From: Desulfobacteraceae bacterium
GTDB lineage: Bacteria; Desulfobacterota; Desulfobacteria; Desulfobacterales; Desulfosarcinaceae
Direction of reading: 5' to 3'
Assembly: GCA_027031325.1 (NCBI GenBank)
Contig: JALVRI010000316.1
Coordinates: forward strand, 1-5,109
Length of the DNA: 5,109 bases
In this document: one piece after another, positions 1 through 5,109 of the stretch
How the letters are laid out: the number at the start of each line of letters is the position of its first letter
Numbering within the stretch: the first letter of the stretch is position 1
Translations under genes and position numbers: made by a program
The notes under the pieces: model-generated
The model's input: only the letters and a program-made list of their open reading frames with translations
Told to the model about the DNA's origin: nothing
Databases searched by the model: none

Positions 1-264
1 GCCCAGTTGGCGGCCATTTCCAGGGCCGGCCAGACATGGGCGTCGAAAGATGTTTTCAACCGGCTTGAACCACAGTATCTGGATGGGGTCAAATTCGGCA
101 TTCCAAAGCTGCAGGAGCGCTGGGAAGTCTTCTTGCAGGGTTGCTTTTCCAAAATTCAGGAGCTGGTATCCCTCAACATCCTTAAAAGTCCGTTCCTGGA
201 GGGAATAAATCAACTGGCTGTGACCCAGGTAATTGAGCATGATGCGGGCAAAAGCGAAAATTGA
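1..264 (+). CDS. C-terminal end of an unrecognised protein (5' end outside window)
   Basis: The frame is open from base 1 to a TGA at 262-264, giving 87 residues of a C-terminus. I do not recognise the family. The visible part is mostly helical in appearance, with alternating hydrophobic and charged residues (for example KLQERWEVF and FLEGINQLAVTQVIEHDAG), no membrane segment and a polar end (AGKSEN). The TTG at base 7 could act as a start, but no ribosome binding site can be judged there, and a gene continuing to the left is more likely. The gene converges on the response regulator with a 21-bp gap. Caution: the exactly antisense frame is also open over the whole stretch. My hand count of GC by codon position (about 59, 34 and 61 per cent) does not separate the strands. 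I prefer the plus strand because the antisense frame has no ribosome binding site before its only ATG near the edge (238-240). Confidence 0.4.
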   Translation, partial: AQLAAISRAGQTWASKDVFNRLEPQYLDGVKFGIPKLQERWEVFLQGCFSKIQELVSLNILKSPFLEGINQLAVTQVIEHDAGKSEN

Positions 265-285
265 TCAGCTCTAATTCCCCTGCCC

Positions 286-1269
286 CTATTTACCCTCGGC
301 AGCCGCTTTGCAGCCACAGTTCGGGGGCGCATTCTGGGAGTAAACTTCAACAAGCGAACGGTTGCGTCCCCTTTCCTTGGCCAGGTACAGCAGGTTGTCT
401 GCAAATTCTATCAACTGATGGGCATTCGGGTGGATCGAAGATTTCCGCGGTAAAATACAGGTTCCCCCGAAACTTGCCGTTACCCGGATGATTTGCCCAT
501 TGTGATTTATGGCTTGCCCTTCCAGGTCCCTGCGAAGGCGCTCGGCAACCATGTAAGCCCCTGCACAGTCGGTTTCCGGCAGGACGAGCAGGAATTCTTC
601 ACCTCCGTACCTTACCACCCAGTCTACCCCCTCTCTGACGGAACCGTGCAGCAAGGTCCCGAACGACCTGAGGACATCATCGCCTGCCTGGTGGCCATGT
701 GTATCGTTTACTTTTTTGAAAAAATCTATGTCGGCCATCACCAGGGAAAGGGTGCGCCCGTAACGCTGTATTCTCCTCAGCTCCTGGGGAAGGCGCTCGT
801 TGAGATAAAGGCGGTTGTAACAGCCGGTCAATGGATCGGTTATGGACAGCATCCGGATCTCGGCGTTGGCCCGGCGCAGGGATCTTTCGAGCTGAATGAT
901 TCTGATCCCGGTCTTTATCCGCGCCAGCAGTTCGGCATGATGGACCGGCTTTGTAAGGTAATCATCGGCCCCTGATTCCAGGCCCGAGACGATGTCATCC
1001 TTGCTCTTGCGGGCCGTGACCATGATGATGAAAACGTAGTTGTCACTGTTTTGCCGGCGGATCCTGCGGCATAATTCGGGGCCGTTGATTTCCGGCATCA
1101 TCCAGTCGGTTATCACGATTGGGAAAAAGCGCCGGCTGTAAATTTGGAGCGCTTCTTTGCCGTTGGCTGCCAGCTCCACCTGATAGTTGGATTTTTTCAG
1201 GTACCTTTCCAGAAGCTTGCGGGTAACTGGGTCGTCGTCGACCACCAGGATCGGGTAGCCGTTTTCCAT
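286..1269 (-). CDS. Receiver-GGDEF response regulator, PleD-type diguanylate cyclase
   Basis: This cytoplasmic 327-residue protein should make cyclic di-GMP from two GTP when its receiver is phosphorylated. The receiver domain (about 5-122) has the acidic pair D11/D12, phosphoacceptor D55 (TDWMMP), T85 and K107 (TKP), all in CheY-like spacing. A short helix (about 123-141) links it to the GGDEF domain (about 142-310). That domain has DPLTG at 145-149, metal- and GTP-site residues D180, N188 and D197, the intact GGEEF signature at 222-226, and the closing KERGRNR at 298-304, so catalysis is expected. The primary inhibitory site is altered: where RxxD is expected five residues before GGEEF, the sequence is E213-G-V-D216, with R212 one place early. 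A 17-residue tail ends with a Cys-Gly-Cys (318-320). The ATG at 1269 follows a GAGG seven bases upstream. No partner histidine kinase is in the window, so the signal is unknown. The receiver and GGDEF assignments are firm; activity is inferred. Confidence 0.95.
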   Translation of the reverse strand: MENGYPILVVDDDPVTRKLLERYLKKSNYQVELAANGKEALQIYSRRFFPIVITDWMMPEINGPELCRRIRRQNSDNYVFIIMVTARKSKDDIVSGLESGADDYLTKPVHHAELLARIKTGIRIIQLERSLRRANAEIRMLSITDPLTGCYNRLYLNERLPQELRRIQRYGRTLSLVMADIDFFKKVNDTHGHQAGDDVLRSFGTLLHGSVREGVDWVVRYGGEEFLLVLPETDCAGAYMVAERLRRDLEGQAINHNGQIIRVTASFGGTCILPRKSSIHPNAHQLIEFADNLLYLAKERGRNRSLVEVYSQNAPPNCGCKAAAEGK

Positions 1270-1339
1270 TCAAAAACCTCGTAATGCTCTTGGGGTGATA
1301 ACCGCCACCAACCTTGTGCATGCAGTCTTTTACCGGGGT

Positions 1340-1358
1340 CTGACTCGTCTTGAGACAG
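1340..1358. repeat. Short interrupted inverted repeat next to a GGGGTCTGAC motif
   Basis: Arms CTGACTC (1340-1346) and GAGACAG (1352-1358) pair except for one central A-A mismatch, around a 5-base centre. GGGGTCTGACTC (1335-1346) overlaps the left arm. There is no T-run, so it does not look like an intrinsic terminator. It could be an operator or a remnant of a mobile-element end. The second idea rests only on my memory of GGGGTCAGAC-like motifs near Y1-family transposases; no such gene is present here. Confidence 0.3.
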
Positions 1359-1547
1359 GTTCATGACGGCAGAAACCCTGGAGCCTGCCTTAACGCAATA
1401 GTATACTTCATTATTCCGTATATCGGCATGTCTGCCGGAACATTTAATCTGGATTTTGCAGCTTGCGAGTTTGCCGAAAATGCCAGGCGGAGGGCAGGCA
1501 CAGGCATTTGAAGTACATAATCCGGGTTAATGCTGAAAAGAAAATTA

Positions 1548-1576
1548 TTGACCCGCAATTGATTAGCTGCTATAGC
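1548..1576 (+). promoter_or_regulatory. Candidate sigma-70 promoter for the acyl-CoA operon
   Basis: A -35 hexamer TTGACC (1548-1553, five of six matches) and a -10 hexamer TATAGC (1571-1576, four of six) are separated by exactly 17 bases, in the AT-richer part of the gap. Transcription would start near 1583, giving a leader of about 134 nt before the ATG at 1717. The -10 lacks the usual final T, so the promoter may be moderate or activator-dependent. It has the best spacing and fit of the pairs I found by eye in this gap. Confidence 0.45.
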
Positions 1577-1597
1577 CGCGCGCATTAAATTTTCAGG

Positions 1598-1613
1598 GTT
1601 GATTCAACATCAA
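1598..1613. promoter_or_regulatory. Nested dyad just downstream of the predicted start site, possible operator
   Basis: GTTGA-T-TCAAC (1598-1608) is a perfect 11-bp palindrome about the central base 1603. TTGAT (1599-1603) also pairs with ATCAA (1609-1613) across TCAAC. Two direct ATTGA copies lie upstream at 1547-1551 and 1558-1562, 11 bases apart, overlapping the -35 and the promoter spacer. The position, about 15 bases after the predicted start, would suit a repressor site. No regulator gene for it is visible. Confidence 0.25.
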
Positions 1614-1704
1614 ACTTTAAAATCCCGTCAAGGCAACCCCTACGAAAAAGGACGACACCCGCACAACGACCCTGTTTCCTGTCAAAACGCCACTTTCATC
1701 GCAA

Positions 1705-1709
1705 AGGAG
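1705..1709 (+). promoter_or_regulatory. Ribosome binding site of the 77-residue protein gene
   Basis: AGGAG lies seven bases before the ATG at 1717. This is the main evidence that the small frame is a real gene and that translation begins at 1717. The overlapping longer frame starting at 1599 has no comparable site before its start. Confidence 0.75.
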
Positions 1710-1716
1710 AACTGCA

Positions 1717-1950
1717 ATGCAAAACCAGCCCGAGTTTCTTGCAGTCAGTGTCAATGTAGATCTTCCTGCAAGCGCCCTCAAGGCCATAGTCGAACACGCC
1801 AAGAGCCTTGCCGGAAAGGATTCCCAGGGCAGACCCCTGATCGATACGGCAGGGGCGGTGGGAATGATGATAACAAAGTTTCTGGCGGAAAAGGATTTTG
1901 AAACCTATGTCCTGGATCCGGGAAATTACCCGCGGCCCGAAACCGCCTGA
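1717..1950 (+). CDS. Small protein of unknown function (77 aa), first gene of acyl-CoA operon
   Basis: I do not recognise this protein. It has no signal peptide, membrane segment or cysteine, so it is probably soluble and cytoplasmic. By eye it begins with a strand-like segment (FLAVSVNVDL, 7-16), then an amphipathic helix (about 17-32, ASALKAIVEHAKSLAG), a polar turn (KDSQGRP, 34-40), a second helix (about 43-60, including GAVGMMITKFLAEKD) and a proline-rich end (DPGNYPRPET). That order would fit a small strand-helix-helix domain. It has a strong ribosome binding site and sits 35 bp before the hydratase gene on the same strand, downstream of the best promoter candidate, so it is probably co-transcribed and may act in the same pathway. 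Coding is well supported by the ribosome binding site and by codons ending largely in G or C, like its neighbours. A role as an accessory or regulatory protein is only a guess from position. Confidence 0.7.
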   Translation: MQNQPEFLAVSVNVDLPASALKAIVEHAKSLAGKDSQGRPLIDTAGAVGMMITKFLAEKDFETYVLDPGNYPRPETA

Positions 1951-1972
1951 ACCAACCCCAAAGCCAGTCGGC

Positions 1973-1980
1973 GGGAGGAA
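1973..1980 (+). promoter_or_regulatory. Ribosome binding site of the enoyl-CoA hydratase gene
   Basis: GGGAGGAA contains GGAGG (1974-1978) seven bases before the ATG at 1986. It is the strongest Shine-Dalgarno site in the window and fixes the start of this gene. Confidence 0.8.
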
Positions 1981-1985
1981 TCAGT

Positions 1986-2753
1986 ATGGAGTTTGAGTGT
2001 ATTGTCTATGAAAAGGAACCAGCGCTTGCCATTATCAGCTTGAATCGCCCCGAGGTTCTCAATGCCATGAACAAGCAGATGTGGCAGGAAATCCAGGCGG
2101 CCCTAGAGGATGCCGCCGCCGACCCCAAAGTAAAGGCCGTCATCTTTACAGGCAAGGGACGCGCCTTTTCCACCGGTGCCGACCTGAAAGAATCCAAAAC
2201 CCGCACCCCGGAACAATACCGGGATTACCTGGAATCCCTCCAGGAGGGTTCGCGCCGGATTCTCCGTTTTCCCAAGCCGACCCTGGCGGTTATCAACGGC
2301 TATGCCATCGGTTCCGGTTATGAACTGGCCCTGGCCTGCGACATAAGGCTTGCCTCTGCCGAAGCCAAGATCGGTTCGCCTGAAGCCAAGGTGGCGTCAT
2401 CGGTGACAGGTGGTGCCTTCCGCCTGGTTCAGGACCTGATCGGACCGGGCAAGGCCAGGGAGTTACTCTTCACCGGCGAGTATATCGACGGCCGGGAGGC
2501 CGAACGCATCGGGCTTGTCAACTACGCCCTGCCGCCTGAACAGCTGATGGACAAGGCCAGGGAGCTGGCCGCCAAGATTGGCGCCAATTCACTGTTTTCC
2601 CTTAAAATGATCAAAAAAGGCCTCAACCTCGCCCTGGGAGAAGTCAGCCTGGAGGCCTTGATGGATTTCGAGGTCGAAGCCTGCCTGGCCTGTGTTTCCA
2701 CTGCCGACAGGCAACAGGCCCTGGAAGATTTTCAAAAACGTAAGGATAGCTAA
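1986..2753 (+). CDS. Enoyl-CoA hydratase/isomerase family protein (crotonase fold)
   Basis: The 255-residue length is normal for the crotonase family. These cytoplasmic enzymes bind an acyl-CoA and stabilise its enolate; hydratases add water across a 2-enoyl-CoA double bond, as in beta-oxidation. Visible marks are LNRPEVLNAM (19-28), the first oxyanion-hole motif AFSTGADLKE (60-69) and the second, INGYAIGSGYELALACDI (103-120). E113 and E133 lie 20 residues apart, the spacing of the two catalytic glutamates of rat crotonase (E144 and E164), so hydratase activity is plausible. The loop after E133 is unusual: instead of the common LGxxPGxGGTQRL it reads KVASSVTGGAFRL. That may mark a subfamily with a different substrate. 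The gene lies 35 bp after the small protein gene and 41 bp before the acyl-CoA synthetase gene, both on the same strand. Family members also include isomerases, hydrolases and dehydratases, so the exact reaction and substrate are not settled. Confidence 0.93.
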   Translation: MEFECIVYEKEPALAIISLNRPEVLNAMNKQMWQEIQAALEDAAADPKVKAVIFTGKGRAFSTGADLKESKTRTPEQYRDYLESLQEGSRRILRFPKPTLAVINGYAIGSGYELALACDIRLASAEAKIGSPEAKVASSVTGGAFRLVQDLIGPGKARELLFTGEYIDGREAERIGLVNYALPPEQLMDKARELAAKIGANSLFSLKMIKKGLNLALGEVSLEALMDFEVEACLACVSTADRQQALEDFQKRKDS

Positions 2754-2778
2754 CCTCTAAAACTATAATCCAAGAGTC

Positions 2779-2783
2779 AGGAG
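2779..2783 (+). promoter_or_regulatory. Ribosome binding site of the acyl-CoA synthetase gene
   Basis: AGGAG lies 11 bases before the ATG at 2795, somewhat farther than the seven bases seen for the other genes here. The next in-frame ATG (2813) has no such site and would cut into the start of the CoA-binding domain, so 2795 is preferred. Confidence 0.65.
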
Positions 2784-2794
2784 AAGAAAAAGTC

Positions 2795-4957
2795 ATGGGA
2801 CTCGAAGTGTTCATGAACGCCCGCAGCGTGGCCATTATCGGGGCCTCGAAAACTGAAACCAAGCGCGGTTACCAGGCCATCCGTACCCTTCTGGATGAAC
2901 GTTACGACGGTGAAATTTATCCGGTCAACCCCAAGCTCGACCGCATCCTCGGATTCAAGTGCTACAAGTCGGTACTGGATATCGAAGGCCCGGTCGACAT
3001 AGCCCTGATTGCCACGCCGGCCGCCACGGTGCCGGCAATCCTGAAAGAATGCGGGCAAAAGGGAATCCCCGGAGCCGTTATCCTGGCCGGAGGTTTCGGT
3101 GAAACCGGCAACGACGGTCGCAAGCTGGAAGACGAAGTGGTAAAGGCAGCCCGCGCTTCACACGTACGTCTCATAGGTCCCAATACCTCGGGTATGCTTA
3201 ACTTGAAAAGCAACCTCAACCTGGTAGGTCTCAAGGGGGCCCCCAAGGGAGAAATCGCCCTGCTCACCCAAAGCGGCAACATGGCCTTGAGCCTCATAAC
3301 GGAGGCCAAGATCAAAAGCCACAAGGGGTTCACCTACTATGTCGGGGTGGGCAACGAGGCCGATATCCGTTTTCATGAATACCTCGAGTTTTTCCGGCAA
3401 GATCCTGACACCAAGGCCATCCTGATGTACGTGGAAGGAATGCGCGATGGCCGCAAGTTCCTCCAGCAGGCCTACAAGACCACCCAGGAAAAACCGATCA
3501 TCCTGCTCAAAAGCGGCCGCTCTTCAACCGGAAAACGTTCAGCCGGTTCCCATACAGGGGCCTTGGCGGGCATGTCCGAGGTGGCCAAGGGGGCCTTCGA
3601 GCGGGCCGGCATCATCGTCATTGAAAATTCGGATGAACTGTTTCCTGCCGCCGAGTCTCTCAGCAGCTGCCCGCCCATCCGGAACAACAAGATAGCGATC
3701 CTGGCCGACGGTGGTGGTCATGCTACCATTGCCTCTGACATCCTGACCGATTACGGGGTCGAAATACCGGAGTTGAGTGAAAAAACAAAAGCCAAGCTGC
3801 GTGAAATCCTGCCGGCGGCAGCCTCGGTCGTCAACCCGGTGGACGTGGCCGGGGGAACTGATGACGACCCTTCCCTGTTTGCTGATTGCGCCCGGATCAT
3901 CCTCAAGGACTCGAATATCGGAGGCCTGCTTATCGTCGGTTTATTCGGTGGCTACGGAATACGCTTTGCAAAGACCCTGGCCCTGAAGGAAGAAGACGCC
4001 GCCCACCAGATGGGCAAACTGGTGGCGAAACGGAAAAAACCGATTATCCTCCACAGCCTATACAATTTTGAAAAGCCCCATGCCCTGGAGCTCCTGCGCT
4101 ACTACAACATACCGGTCTACGATTCCCTGGATGTGGCCTGCAAGTGCATAAGTGTCCTGGCACAATACGGAAACTACCTCCACGGCTACCATGCCAAAAC
4201 CAATTTCGTCCTCAACTGGAGGGCCAAGGCCAAGACGGAGGGAGACAGGATAATAGCTGCCGCCATGGAAGAAGGACGCAGCAGCCTTCTCGAGCACGAG
4301 GCCAAGCAATTGCTCCGGCTCCACGGCGCCCCGGTAACCAACGACCAGCTGGCCCGCAGCGCCGAAGAGGCGGTGGAGTCGGCCGACTCATTCGATGGCC
4401 CGGTGGCCCTCAAGATAGCGTCACCCGATATCCTCCATAAAAGCGACGCCGGAGGCGTTTTGCTGAATCTCAAGGGTGCCAAGGCGGTAGCACGGGGATT
4501 CGATACCATCGTCAAGAATGCGCGGCGTTACAATCCGGAGGCCGACATTCGCGGGGTGATCGTCTCCCCCATGGCCGACAAGGGAGTCGAGGTGATCATC
4601 GGCACCAAGATAGACGATCAGTTTGGCCCCATAATCATGTACGGGCTGGGCGGAATAATGGTGGAGATCATCAAGGACGTTTCCTTCAGGGTCCTGCCCA
4701 TATCGAGGCTTTCAGCCCGCAAAATGATCGAAGGCACCCGCTCGTCTCCAATCCTGGACGGTGTGCGGGGAAACCCTCCTTGCGACAAGAAGGCCCTTGT
4801 AAACCTGTTGCTGATTTGCAGTGAACTGATCGAGTCTTACCCCGAAATCAGGGAGATGGACCTCAACCCGGTCATCCTGCATGAAACAGGGCTGGACGTG
4901 GTCGATGCCAGGATCCTGCTTCACCGCTCAGGCTCCAGCCCGGCCCGCAAGGAGTGA
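2795..4957 (+). CDS. NDP-forming acyl-CoA synthetase, fused alpha-beta (acetate-CoA ligase, ADP-forming, family)
   Basis: This cytoplasmic enzyme should catalyse acyl-CoA + ADP + phosphate = acid + CoA + ATP, reversibly, through phosphohistidine. The 720-residue length fits a fused form. The N-terminal CoA-binding Rossmann domain (about 5-130) has SVAIIGAS (11-18), YPVNP (42-46) and GPNTSG (128-133). A succinyl-CoA-ligase-like domain has TQSGNMA (158-164), E214 in YVEGM and the phosphohistidine H253 in SHTGALAG. A further ligase-like domain begins near 299 (DGGGHA at 305-310, NPVD at 347-350). The ATP-grasp domain (about 497-715) has K540, H548 in LHKSDAGGV, E599 in VEVIIG, GLGG (617-620) and D689 in EMDLNP. 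H548 and D689 appear to match the second phosphohistidine and partner aspartate known from archaeal ACD1; this is from memory, not alignment. DGGGHA differs from the usual GGGPG loop. Last gene of the probable operon. The family is firm; the acyl substrate and direction of reaction are unknown. Confidence 0.95.
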   Translation: MGLEVFMNARSVAIIGASKTETKRGYQAIRTLLDERYDGEIYPVNPKLDRILGFKCYKSVLDIEGPVDIALIATPAATVPAILKECGQKGIPGAVILAGGFGETGNDGRKLEDEVVKAARASHVRLIGPNTSGMLNLKSNLNLVGLKGAPKGEIALLTQSGNMALSLITEAKIKSHKGFTYYVGVGNEADIRFHEYLEFFRQDPDTKAILMYVEGMRDGRKFLQQAYKTTQEKPIILLKSGRSSTGKRSAGSHTGALAGMSEVAKGAFERAGIIVIENSDELFPAAESLSSCPPIRNNKIAILADGGGHATIASDILTDYGVEIPELSEKTKAKLREILPAAASVVNPVDVAGGTDDDPSLFADCARIILKDSNIGGLLIVGLFGGYGIRFAKTLALKEEDAAHQMGKLVAKRKKPIILHSLYNFEKPHALELLRYYNIPVYDSLDVACKCISVLAQYGNYLHGYHAKTNFVLNWRAKAKTEGDRIIAAAMEEGRSSLLEHEAKQLLRLHGAPVTNDQLARSAEEAVESADSFDGPVALKIASPDILHKSDAGGVLLNLKGAKAVARGFDTIVKNARRYNPEADIRGVIVSPMADKGVEVIIGTKIDDQFGPIIMYGLGGIMVEIIKDVSFRVLPISRLSARKMIEGTRSSPILDGVRGNPPCDKKALVNLLLICSELIESYPEIREMDLNPVILHETGLDVVDARILLHRSGSSPARKE

Positions 4958-4985
4958 TTCCGGGAAGTGGTCGCTGATGCTTTAG
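4958..4985. other. 28-bp gap between convergent gene ends
   Basis: The gap separates the stop of the acyl-CoA synthetase gene from the stop of the minus-strand gene. It contains the short palindrome TTCCGGGAA (4958-4966) but no hairpin with a T-run, so I cannot identify a terminator. GCCGGC copies at 4995-5000 and 5015-5020 could pair, but they lie inside the neighbouring coding end. Confidence 0.5.
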
Positions 4986-5109
4986 TCAGGGTATGCCGGC
5001 CCTGAAAGCCCGCAGCCGGCCACGAAGGCTGTATTGCCCGACGTCTGCCGGCACGAGGACCGAATCGCCTTTTTCAAGCTTATGGGTCGCATTGGTGCGG
5101 GTGTCTTCA
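4986..5109 (-). CDS. C-terminal end of a probable type I mannose-6-phosphate isomerase (cupin), 5' end outside window
   Basis: On the minus strand the frame is open from the window edge (first full codon 5108-5106) to a TGA at 4988-4986, giving 40 residues. The segment KLEKGDSVLVPADVGQYSL followed by RGRLRAFRAGIP has the pattern of the last cupin strands of class I phosphomannose isomerases: a Gly-Asp turn, a strand ending in VPA, a Gly-Gln-Tyr-Ser-Leu strand, a Gly turn and a final hydrophobic strand closing on Ala...Pro. Those enzymes are zinc-dependent, cytoplasmic, and interconvert mannose 6-phosphate and fructose 6-phosphate. The metal-binding and catalytic residues lie upstream and are not visible, so another cupin protein remains possible. 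It converges on the acyl-CoA operon and is unlikely to share its transcript. Confidence 0.6.
   Translation of the reverse strand, partial: EDTRTNATHKLEKGDSVLVPADVGQYSLRGRLRAFRAGIP

Larger units (their letters stand above)
1270..1716. other. 447-bp intergenic region between divergent genes
   Basis: No convincing gene lies here. A 74-codon minus-strand frame at 1361-1585 lacks a ribosome binding site and reads like chance sequence. The part from about 1505 to 1620 is richer in A and T than the flanks and contains the rightward promoter candidate and two dyads described separately. The part from about 1335 to 1360 holds an interrupted inverted repeat. On the minus strand the only -10-like hexamer I see for the response regulator is TATACT (1400-1405), without a good -35 partner. 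The region must supply promoters for both directions, because the genes on its two sides point away from each other. Confidence 0.7.

Noticed and set aside
493..975. A 160-codon plus-strand frame opposite the response regulator
   Set aside because: It lies wholly antisense to a gene with firm receiver and GGDEF domains and shows no domain of its own.
1400..1405. TATACT on the minus strand as a -10 for the response regulator gene
   Set aside because: No acceptable -35 hexamer is present at 16 to 18 bases and there is no extended -10, so I list it only as a possibility in the intergenic entry.
1496..1511. Sigma-54-like sequence AGGCAC followed by TTTGA
   Set aside because: The distance between the GG and the downstream element is off by one base and the required GC of the -12 element is missing.
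1361..1585. A 74-codon minus-strand frame in the intergenic region
   Set aside because: It has no ribosome binding site before its ATG, overlaps the promoter candidate, and its translation shows no recognisable domain pattern.
1680..1685. Perfect TTGACA on the minus strand
   Set aside because: No -10-like hexamer lies at a suitable distance downstream on that strand, and the site falls in the leader of the operon.
1584..1716. Long leader considered as a cyclic di-GMP or other riboswitch
   Set aside because: I could not find the conserved cores of GEMM-type or other known riboswitches, nor a terminator hairpin with a T-run.
1599..1901. A 100-codon plus-strand frame overlapping the small protein gene
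   Set aside because: It is out of frame with the gene that has the AGGAG site, is rich in Arg, Gln, Cys and Ser as frame-shifted coding shadows often are, and lacks a ribosome binding site.
4995..5052. Three GCCGGC copies within 58 bases
   Set aside because: They lie in coding sequence of a GC-rich gene end and are explained by Gly, Ala, Arg and Pro codons; no regular unit is formed.

Overview
This 5.1 kb window is typical bacterial DNA: moderately GC-rich, compact, with clear Shine-Dalgarno sites. The pairing of a crotonase-family enoyl-CoA hydratase with a fused ADP-forming acyl-CoA synthetase suggests an anaerobe that metabolises organic acids, for example a Desulfobacterota or syntrophic lineage. 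That placement is an inference from gene content, not from any marker gene.

Layout from left to right. Bases 1-264 hold the 3' end of an unrecognised plus-strand reading frame. Only 21 bp separate it from the convergent end of a minus-strand gene (286-1269) for a stand-alone receiver-GGDEF response regulator, a PleD-type diguanylate cyclase. A 447-bp intergenic region (1270-1716) follows. It carries a good sigma-70-like promoter reading rightward and several small dyads and repeats. The promoter faces a probable three-gene operon: a 77-residue protein I do not recognise (1717-1950), an enoyl-CoA hydratase/isomerase family protein (1986-2753) and a 720-residue NDP-forming acyl-CoA synthetase (2795-4957). 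Each gene has its own ribosome binding site and the gaps are 35 and 41 bp. At the right edge, 28 bp beyond the operon, the C-terminal 40 codons of a minus-strand gene enter the window. They resemble the cupin tail of a type I mannose-6-phosphate isomerase.

The operon probably serves CoA-thioester metabolism. The hydratase would add water to an enoyl-CoA. The synthetase would interconvert an acyl-CoA plus ADP and phosphate with the free acid, CoA and ATP, either conserving energy or activating an acid. The substrate chain cannot be read from the sequence. The response regulator is transcribed divergently from the operon and shares its upstream region, but nothing shows that it controls it.

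I found no CRISPR array, tRNA, rRNA, intact mobile element or defence system. The points most worth following are the unknown small protein at the head of the operon, the altered inhibitory site of the cyclase, and the structured intergenic region.
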